Below, in pieces: positions 1 to 5,194 of a stretch of 7,591 bases of DNA (its first letter is position 1; every line of letters starts with the position of its first letter). The notes beneath the pieces were generated by a model, which saw nothing but the letters and a program-made list of their open reading frames with translations, was not told the DNA's origin and ran no database searches. The position numbers and the translations under genes are program-made. The DNA comes from Candidatus Poribacteria bacterium (GTDB lineage: Bacteria; Poribacteria; WGA-4E; WGA-3G), in the NCBI GenBank assembly GCA_028818995.1, contig JAPPMR010000151.1, positions 1 through 7,591 on the forward strand. Direction: 5' to 3'.

Positions 1-151
1 AAATTAACGTTTGTGATAAAACACACCAGAAAAACCGAAAACTGAATAACCCTGGATTGGTTGGGATATCTATAGTGGATTTTACAATTAATGGCACATC
101 ATTTCGCGACGCACCTACAAGTAGGGTTGCTGTGATTATAGGTTTTATACA
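1..151. other. Downstream flank of the sigma-propeller gene, no gene seen
   Basis: A/T-rich sequence without a supported reading frame. The only structure seen is CCTAC-AA-GTAGG (114-125), whose left half read on the minus strand is TTGTAGGTGCG, another copy of the unit that starts the intergenic palindromes. No convincing terminator follows the stop codon at 152. Confidence 0.5.
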
Positions 152-3100
152 TTATTCTTCAAGAGTAAAATGAAGCATACCGCTGTTTTGTGTACCTATA
201 TATAACGTGTTTCCATCCACAGCAAACGAAGTTACACGATTCGGCACCTCTGAGGCGATCTTTTCCCAAGTGCCGCTTTTCAGGCGATAGAAATTGGTAG
301 CACCATAGTAGGCAGCTGACCTCTTGGTAACACCATAAAGTGTTGAACCATCAACAGTCAGTTTGTCCATATTGAGGTTCGTTCCTTCAATATCAGTGAT
401 AGTACGCCAATTTTTCCCATCATCTGACGCAGCAACTCCTGCATCCGTTGCTACATACACCGTGGAACCCGCAAACACAATATCTTTGTAGGCTATAACA
501 GGAAACGGCAAAATCGGTGTAACATCAATCCAATTATTTCCCTTATCATAAGATAAGACGAGTTGGCGATCCCGTTTTCCGACGTAAACAGTGTTACCTG
601 AAACAGCAATTTTAAATCCTTGTCGCCTTGCTGCAAGTACTTCGTTGTACTTTTCCCGCGGCACACCTACGAGTCTAAATGCCATTCCCAAGGTGCGTTC
701 ATCCGTCTTTGTCTCTTCCAAACCTGTGTCGTGCCATGCAGTCTCACCCGGCTCCCATCGGAAGAGTTTATAATTATATTCCATATAGAATGTGCCGCCA
801 CTTACGGCAAATGCACCACGTAACCCTAATCGACGAAGATCCTGTTGCTGAGATTTTTGTTTTTGAGCCAACTGTTTAAAGAACAACGTTGCACCAGAAG
901 CACTTTCTTGCAACTGTTTAACGAACGCCTCATCTGGCAAGTCAGGTTTTCTTTGAGACAAGAGGTGCCCAAATATGTATGGGTCAAAGATAGGCATGTC
1001 TTGAATCGGTACTAACATATTACCATCTGTAGATACGCTATATATACGTGTTTCTCCTTTACCATAAGCACTACTAAGAGAACTGCTGCCTTTGGCATAG
1101 ATAACACCATTCGATTTGACTATCTGGGTAATGTCCGGCGGGTCTTCTTTTTGCCATGTTGTCATCGGCATATCGGTTGGAATAATGCTCCAAGACTTCC
1201 CTCCGTTAGTAGTTTTTACCATATCTCCATCACTACCATAAAGAATTGAAGGCATGCTTTGACCACTATGGGTTTCTTTAACCGCTATCAAATGACTAAT
1301 TCCACCTCTATTCTCAAAGACATTTACGATATTCCATGATTTTCCCTCATCAGTGGAACGTCGGAGTCCACGGTCTGAGCAGCTAATATAAAAAACATGC
1401 TCATTCAACACCGCAGCTGCGGAATTACTAAACACTGAAGGGGATACGGGTTGTACTTGTAGTGGCATCCAGGTATCTCCGCCATCGGTAGAGCGCACCA
1501 TACCTTGTTCTATTGCCAGAAGCGTATCACCGGCAGCGAAGAGTGTGATATTGATTAACCATCCCACCCTTGATTTCCAAACGTGTGTTGGCGTAATATC
1601 TTTCCACGAATTTCCCAAGTCAGTTGAGCGGAAAATCCACCAGCTTCGTTCTCCTTCCGCCGCTTCGTTAGGATCAAAAGCAGAGTTAATTGTGAATGCA
1701 TACAACTTATCTTTCGTTGCTGTAATGGAAAAACATGACTTTGCTTGAGGTACTGGGAATTCTGCTAAACGTTGCCAACTACCGGAGTTCCAGCGATAGA
1801 TTTTACCTGCTAAAGCAAATACCGTGTCTTGGACCGTTACAATAGAATTGGGTTCACTGGGAAATTCATCGTTTATATTTTTCCATGTCTTGCCTTTATC
1901 TTCAGAACGGAAAGCACCCTTGTCAAAAATGATATAAAACGCTTGTTCTGTTAGCAGCAGTTCTGTCGGAAAATCATATTCATCGGGAAATTCATGAACT
2001 AAATTCCACGTTTTACCATCATCCTTTGAAGCGTAGAGCTTATTAGATGGAACAATATAAAGGGTATTGTCCCATTCTGCCATGGGAATTCCAGCAAGCA
2101 TATCATCAATTAGTGTGCTAATGTCGCTAATGTGTTGCCACTCTGTTTTATCGTCCTGTAATTTGTATATGTGTCCACGAGCGAGGGTGTAAAGCACTCC
2201 CTCAGAGGTTTCAAGTAAGCTTTCCACATAACTACCCCCGGTGGGTGCTGACTGAATCCACTGCTGTTTCGGGACAGAAACGCCTTCTTCATCCGACTGC
2301 GCCGCAGCCAATAATACCTCATCCGTTTTCTGACCGTTGTTATCGCTTTTACCAAGTGCATTTACACTCCCAAGTTGACGACGAACATCCGTTTTTGCAT
2401 CAACATTTAGCACAACAGGAGCGTCAATAAGTTCAACCGTCGTTTCAGTCTGTGCTTCCAAACTATAGGGTTGCTGAAAACGCACTAAATGTTGACTGCC
2501 TATGCCAAGTAACAGCACAATTAAAGCTGCACTTGCAGCACCTATCACCCACGGGATCAAAGGTTTACTGACAGAAGGTGCTGCAGGTTTTAGACGATTG
2601 ACCTCTTGCATGATATTATCGGTTAAGTTAGGTGAAATTTGAAAATGGTCGAGTGCTTCTCTAATCATTGTTTCCTCCTTTTGTAAACGTTGTTGTGCAC
2701 GGCGGAGGCGACTCCGAATTGTATTTGCCGATACACCTAAAAACGCACCAATCTCTGCGCTGGACATCTCGCTGAAGTAATGTAGCGTGATAATCGTGCG
2801 TTCACTCTCTGGAAGTCTCGCAAGCAACTTTTTGACAACTTCGCGCTGTGCTTCTATCGCTGTCCGCTCGTTTTCTTCAATGACATATTGTGAGTAAGTC
2901 GCTTTTTCTACCTGCAGACTGCTTGTATCTTCAAGCGGCTGCGTCCGAACACGCTTTTTACGCAACCATGCAACGCAGCGGCGCGAGGCTATCACATAAA
3001 GCCAACTGGCAAAACGCTGTGGCTTCTTTAATGCCCCTAAATTCTGATACGCTTTCAGGAAAGTGTCTTGTGTAATCTCTTCGGCGATGTGGAAATCTCC

Positions 3101-3217
3101 AATTTTTCGCCAAGCCAGTGCGTGAACCGACTTTTGATATTTTTTGACAAGTTCGGTGAAAGCGGTATCATCACCATCAAGAATACGATGAATGAGTTGA
3201 ACATCATCGTTTTTCAT
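152..3217 (-). CDS. ECF-type sigma factor fused through one transmembrane helix to an Asp-box beta-propeller
   Basis: A 1021-residue protein with three parts. Residues about 1-180 are a group IV (ECF) sigma factor: region 2 at about 20-90 (AEEITQDTFLKAY at 45-57, FASWLYVIASR at 69-79) and region 4 at about 125-180 (LPESER at 135-140, helix-turn-helix about 152-175). Sigma domains 1 and 3 are absent, as usual for ECF. A linker (181-219) leads to a single hydrophobic helix at about 220-240. Residues about 320-1021 are propeller repeats: Asp-boxes (S/T-x-D-x-G-x-x-W) start at 397, 438, 531, 576, 621, 669 (Asp replaced by Asn), 889 and 930 (Ser replaced by Ala), with degenerate boxes ending at Trp 360, 481, 828 and 984. 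Spacing is about 45 residues per blade, so there are probably two propellers. A helical, Gln/Lys-rich insertion lies at about 750-800. I see no HxxxCxxC anti-sigma motif and no sialidase FRIP motif. Sigma factors with C-terminal membrane and propeller extensions are known in Planctomycetes. Sensing by the outer domain is inferred. The start is fixed by the strong ribosome binding site; stop TAA at 152-154. Confidence 0.93.
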   Translation of the reverse strand: MKNDDVQLIHRILDGDDTAFTELVKKYQKSVHALAWRKIGDFHIAEEITQDTFLKAYQNLGALKKPQRFASWLYVIASRRCVAWLRKKRVRTQPLEDTSSLQVEKATYSQYVIEENERTAIEAQREVVKKLLARLPESERTIITLHYFSEMSSAEIGAFLGVSANTIRSRLRRAQQRLQKEETMIREALDHFQISPNLTDNIMQEVNRLKPAAPSVSKPLIPWVIGAASAALIVLLLGIGSQHLVRFQQPYSLEAQTETTVELIDAPVVLNVDAKTDVRRQLGSVNALGKSDNNGQKTDEVLLAAAQSDEEGVSVPKQQWIQSAPTGGSYVESLLETSEGVLYTLARGHIYKLQDDKTEWQHISDISTLIDDMLAGIPMAEWDNTLYIVPSNKLYASKDDGKTWNLVHEFPDEYDFPTELLLTEQAFYIIFDKGAFRSEDKGKTWKNINDEFPSEPNSIVTVQDTVFALAGKIYRWNSGSWQRLAEFPVPQAKSCFSITATKDKLYAFTINSAFDPNEAAEGERSWWIFRSTDLGNSWKDITPTHVWKSRVGWLINITLFAAGDTLLAIEQGMVRSTDGGDTWMPLQVQPVSPSVFSNSAAAVLNEHVFYISCSDRGLRRSTDEGKSWNIVNVFENRGGISHLIAVKETHSGQSMPSILYGSDGDMVKTTNGGKSWSIIPTDMPMTTWQKEDPPDITQIVKSNGVIYAKGSSSLSSAYGKGETRIYSVSTDGNMLVPIQDMPIFDPYIFGHLLSQRKPDLPDEAFVKQLQESASGATLFFKQLAQKQKSQQQDLRRLGLRGAFAVSGGTFYMEYNYKLFRWEPGETAWHDTGLEETKTDERTLGMAFRLVGVPREKYNEVLAARRQGFKIAVSGNTVYVGKRDRQLVLSYDKGNNWIDVTPILPFPVIAYKDIVFAGSTVYVATDAGVAASDDGKNWRTITDIEGTNLNMDKLTVDGSTLYGVTKRSAAYYGATNFYRLKSGTWEKIASEVPNRVTSFAVDGNTLYIGTQNSGMLHFTLEE

Positions 3218-3229
3218 GGATCACCTCCG
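3218..3229 (-). promoter_or_regulatory. Near-perfect Shine-Dalgarno of the sigma-propeller gene
   Basis: The minus strand reads GGAGGTGATC (3219-3228), exactly complementary over ten bases to the usual 3' end of bacterial 16S rRNA (GATCACCTCC). The GGAGG core is six bases from the ATG. This decides the start at 3217. It is far stronger than the sites before the two enzyme genes in the window. Confidence 0.85.
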
Positions 3230-3316
3230 ATTGCTTTATAGTGACGCGACTTAGGGGTAAAACTGGTGCATAATTCTGCATGTCTACAAATTGGATGGTT
3301 GGAAACAGTGAATACT

Positions 3317-3344
3317 ATTCTACCAAATCAGGAGGGTTTGTCAA
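3317..3344 (-). promoter_or_regulatory. Sigma70-type promoter of the sigma-propeller gene
   Basis: On the minus strand a perfect -35 box TTGACA (3339-3344) is followed after 16 bases by TAGAAT (3317-3322), five of six matches to the -10 consensus. Transcription would begin near 3310, giving a leader of about 93 bases before the ATG at 3217. This is a housekeeping-type promoter, so basal expression would not depend on the gene's own ECF sigma. It lies just outside the left end of the repeat cluster at 3363. Confidence 0.72.
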
Positions 3345-3413
3345 GATGTGAAGGTTGGCGGGCCAGAGGTATTCAATTCTCCAATAATTGCACATGTTAC
3401 ATCTGTTTTCTTT

Positions 3414-3481
3414 TTGTAGGAGCGAGCTCCGAATCGCGACAAAACACAATGATAGTCGGGAATCGGAGTTCCCTCCTACAA
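3414..3481. repeat. 27-bp imperfect inverted repeat (REP-like hairpin, TTGTAGG family)
   Basis: The arms 3414-3440 and 3455-3481 match at 23 of 27 positions and enclose a 14-base A-rich loop (3441-3454). Both outer ends read TTGTAGGAG inward. Flanking sequence is A/T rich. The mismatches are spread through the stem, as expected of an ageing dispersed palindrome. It does not look like an intrinsic terminator, since neither strand has a proper T run right after the stem. Confidence 0.8.
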
Positions 3482-3496
3482 TATTATATAATGTGA

Positions 3497-3554
3497 AAAC
3501 TCTACAATTGAATGCCTCTGGGCAGAGGTACAGAGGCATTCAATTGTAGAGTTT
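3497..3554. repeat. Perfect 24-bp inverted repeat with 10-base loop
   Basis: The left arm (3497-3520, AAACTCTACAATTG then AATGCCTCTG) is matched base for base by its reverse complement at 3531-3554; the loop GGCAGAGGTA is 3521-3530. The arm has no mismatch over 24 bases, which suggests recent origin or selection on the structure. On the minus strand the stem is followed by TTTT-C, so it could also act as a transcription barrier between the ATP-grasp gene and the sigma-propeller promoter, though the stem is not GC rich. Confidence 0.9.
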
Positions 3555-3572
3555 CTAATTCAGAATCATCCA

Positions 3573-3599
3573 ATTGTGCCTCACGAAAAGAGGCGCAAT
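3573..3599. repeat. Short hairpin, 10-bp stem
   Basis: ATTGTGCCTC (3573-3582) pairs with GAGGCGCAAT (3590-3599) around a 7-base loop ACGAAAA. The single non-Watson-Crick position is a T/G pair, tolerated in RNA when read on the plus strand. There is no T tract on either side. Its role is unknown; it is one of several hairpins lined up in this gap. Confidence 0.55.
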
Positions 3600-3626
3600 G
3601 AATTGTGATTAAACGCGTTTGTTATT

Positions 3627-3650
3627 AAATCGGGTTTGTAACCCCGATTT
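3627..3650. terminator. Terminator-like hairpin AAATCGGG/CCCGATTT
   Basis: An 8-bp stem AAATCGGG (3627-3634) with CCCGATTT (3643-3650) and an 8-base loop. On the plus strand it runs into TTTCTTTT, on the minus strand into TTTAATAA. On the minus strand it lies about 170 bases beyond the stop codon of the ATP-grasp gene and could end that transcript; no plus-strand gene needs it. The T tracts are modest, so it may simply be another palindromic repeat. Confidence 0.35.
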
Positions 3651-3653
3651 CTT

Positions 3654-3674
3654 TTGTAGGAGCTCGCTCCTACA
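3654..3674. repeat. Compact TTGTAGGAGC palindrome
   Basis: TGTAGGAGC (3655-3663) and GCTCCTACA (3666-3674) are perfect inverted copies separated by two bases. The left half repeats the start of the longer palindrome at 3414 (TTGTAGGAGCGAGCTCC), so this looks like a collapsed or minimal member of the same family. Confidence 0.75.
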
Positions 3675-3709
3675 GTAAGAGGTTTTAGAGAATAGAATAA
3701 AATATCGAG

Positions 3710-3735
3710 AATTGAATGCCTCTGGGCAGGGGTCC
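3710..3735 (+). repeat. Direct copy of the 3506-3531 repeat segment
   Basis: Bases 3710-3735 repeat 3506-3531 with 24 of 26 matches (AATTGAATGCCTCTGGGCAG then GGGTCC versus AGGTAC). The copy includes part of the loop of the perfect palindrome, so the repeated unit is larger than the palindrome arm. The following bases 3736-3820, up to the ATP-grasp stop codon, hold no gene or clear structure apart from a run of six A. Confidence 0.75.
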
Positions 3736-3820
3736 GAAAAAACACTCCTTTGACGGGCTATCGGGAAGACACTCATGTTTGCCATACCATTTTACCGAGA
3801 TGAGGGACGGAGCCCTTTCG

Positions 3821-5104
3821 TTACAGTATAACAAATTCCAAAAGTCGATGCGCTTCACGCAAGGATTCCTCAACCGCCTCAGGTGTCTCCGCGCGGGCAA
3901 AAATGAAACCGAGATACCGATCTCCTTCTGGCAATGGTACAACCGCTCCACCAACAGGAATTGTGATGTTAACCTCCTCAATGCCGTTGACATTGCGCGC
4001 CTTCTTTCTACCGCGCACTTCGCCTAAAATACCCGCCTTTGGAACAGGAATCATCATCACACCAGCTGCCTGTTTCTCGCGAGAGAAGGTCTGCACGGGT
4101 TGTCCAATTGCGTGCCGGATAACCAGTTCTTCAAGTGACATTCCTGTGCCAAATCGCAAGGTTCGTGAACAGAGTCCACCAATTGTCCGCGCAGCAATTT
4201 CAATCAGGTGTGCACCTTTCTCATTGTATCTCAACTCGGCATGCACAGGTCCGTGCCGAAGTCCTAATCCGATAGAAGCCTCTGTTGTTGCATGATGTAG
4301 TTCATCTTGAATCTCTTTAGGCAAGCGAGATGGCGTGATGTATAGGGTTTCTTCAAAAAACGGACCTTCAAGCGGGTCGGGTTTATCAAAGAGAGCAAGC
4401 GTTTTGAGTTCTCCTTTTATGAGGATTCCTTCCAACGCTATCTCTATGCCCGGAATGTAATCTTCAACCAGAAGAAATTGGAACGAATCGTTGTCGGTGC
4501 CTGTCTCTCTGGATTCCTTTACTTTGTTCAGAAGTGCAGTGGTACGATGAAAAGCCTCTGTAAATTGGGTTGGATTGTCTGCCCTGATGACACCGCGGCT
4601 TGCTGAGAGAGATAGCGGTTTAATGACGCACGGATAATTAATCTGTGAGCTAATTTCCTCAGCGTTTCCTTGAATAGAAAAACGTCTGTAGCTCGGCACA
4701 GACACACCGTTTTTCTCAAGTGTCTGTCGTAAAAGGTATTTATCACGTGTGGCTTCTGCCGATGAAATGGGGTTATGCGGCAGTCCAAGGGCTGCAGAGG
4801 CAGTTGTCGCGAGCATAGTCGTATCATCGTCTACACCGACAATAGCAGCAATAGGGTGTGTTTCAGCAAATTCAGCGATTGTTTGTGTTGCGGCGGTTGG
4901 ATCGCGAAAGTCAAGGATTAAACTGTCTCGTGGGGAGAGGTCTGCTGTCGTTGCAGGTTCCTCTGATGCAACAACGACCTCTACATTGAGTTTGAGTGCA
5001 GCATCAAGGAAGTCGGTTGCACGATAGGTGCGTGTAGGCAGGAGTAGTAGCACCCGCGGTTTTTCTGAAGAATGTCCCGACATGTTGAAACCTACAAAGG
5101 GCAT
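3821..5104 (-). CDS. ATP-grasp carboxylate-amine ligase, L-amino acid (dipeptide) ligase-like
   Basis: A 427-residue predicted cytosolic enzyme of the ATP-grasp superfamily, which activates a carboxylate as acyl-phosphate with ATP and joins it to an amine. The N-terminal domain (about 15-115) begins with a beta strand (VLLLLP, 18-23) and is Rossmann-like. The ATP-grasp fold follows: RDKYLLRQTLEKNGVSVP at 120-137, the nucleotide-binding lysine in YPCVIKP (K162), the flexible loop SASRGV (167-172), the adenine-hinge region VEDYIPG (213-219), and the metal-binding stretch GPVHAELR (285-292) with HLIEIAARTIGG (299-310). The C-terminal part (about 345-427: GVMMIPVPKAGIL, ITIPVGGAVVPLPEGDRYLGFIFA) matches my memory of the L-amino acid ligase C-terminal domain seen in BacD-like and carnosine-synthase-like enzymes. 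The substrate cannot be read from sequence. The start is uncertain: ATG at 5104 has no Shine-Dalgarno, while in-frame ATG at 5083 (residue 8) has only a weak TAGG upstream. The conserved fold begins after both. It lies 90 bases downstream of the aldolase-like gene. Confidence 0.9.
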   Translation of the reverse strand: MPFVGFNMSGHSSEKPRVLLLLPTRTYRATDFLDAALKLNVEVVVASEEPATTADLSPRDSLILDFRDPTAATQTIAEFAETHPIAAIVGVDDDTTMLATTASAALGLPHNPISSAEATRDKYLLRQTLEKNGVSVPSYRRFSIQGNAEEISSQINYPCVIKPLSLSASRGVIRADNPTQFTEAFHRTTALLNKVKESRETGTDNDSFQFLLVEDYIPGIEIALEGILIKGELKTLALFDKPDPLEGPFFEETLYITPSRLPKEIQDELHHATTEASIGLGLRHGPVHAELRYNEKGAHLIEIAARTIGGLCSRTLRFGTGMSLEELVIRHAIGQPVQTFSREKQAAGVMMIPVPKAGILGEVRGRKKARNVNGIEEVNITIPVGGAVVPLPEGDRYLGFIFARAETPEAVEESLREAHRLLEFVIL

Positions 5105-5116
5105 TAAAAATCAATA

Positions 5117-5147
5117 ATTATCTTACAAACGGCAGGCGCGGTTTCAA
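5117..5147 (-). promoter_or_regulatory. Possible weak promoter for the ATP-grasp gene, partly inside the palindrome
   Basis: On the minus strand TTGAAA (5142-5147) in the centre of the palindrome could serve as -35 box. Either TAAGAT (5120-5125, 16-base spacer) or GATAAT (5117-5122, 19-base spacer) could be the -10 box. Neither pairing is ideal, and chance occurrence in A/T-rich sequence is likely. If real, the transcript would start close to the ATG at 5104 and would fit better with the downstream ATG at 5083. Confidence 0.2.
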
Positions 5148-5160
5148 ACCGCGCCTACAA
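5131..5160. repeat. GC-rich palindrome in the gap between the enzyme genes (TTGTAGG family)
   Basis: AGGCGCGGTTT (5134-5144) and AAACCGCGCCT (5146-5156) are perfect 11-base inverted copies around a single C; a stem of 8 or more pairs is realistic. On the minus strand the unit starts TTGTAGGCGCGG. It is not followed by a T run on either strand, so an intrinsic terminator is unlikely. It is much richer in G+C than the surrounding intergenic sequence, which suggests an inserted dispersed repeat. Confidence 0.8.
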
Positions 5161-5194
5161 GATGAATATTACCAAATGTTCAAAACTCGTATAA

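Larger units (their letters stand above)
3363..3725. repeat. Repeat cluster bounded by 19-bp inverted ends
   Basis: The left end CCAGAGGTATTCAATTCTC (3363-3381) and right end GAGAATTGAATGCCTCTGG (3707-3725) are inverted copies with 18 of 19 matches. A 15-base core, AATTGAATGCCTCTG, occurs four times: inverted 3364-3378 (one mismatch), direct 3506-3520, inverted 3531-3545, direct 3710-3724. Between the ends lie five hairpins listed separately. No open reading frame with family signal fits inside, so this could be a non-autonomous element or several independent palindromic repeats side by side. Confidence 0.55.

Noticed and set aside
591..879. Three overlapping plus-strand frames inside the propeller region
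   Set aside because: They are antisense to a clear Asp-box propeller coding region; Cys/Pro/Ser-rich translations without ribosome sites.
3482..3492. TATAAT-like sequence between the two large palindromes as a promoter
   Set aside because: The stretch is A/T-rich and itself palindromic, so a -10 match appears on both strands by chance; no good -35 box lies at 16-18 bases on either strand.
3266..3539. Short open frames on both strands in the repeat-rich gap
   Set aside because: They run through the promoter and palindromes, have no ribosome site and no protein-like composition; they are by-products of the repeats.
3414..3735. CRISPR array
   Set aside because: The repeated units are in alternating orientation with irregular spacing and form palindromes; there are no regular direct repeats and no cas genes.
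3736..3741. Run of six A (T tract on minus strand) as terminator of the ATP-grasp gene
   Set aside because: No stable GC-rich stem lies directly before it on the minus strand.
3685..4027. Roughly 100-residue open frames over the 3' end of the ATP-grasp gene
   Set aside because: They overlap the conserved C-terminal part of the ATP-grasp protein in other frames and show no family signal.
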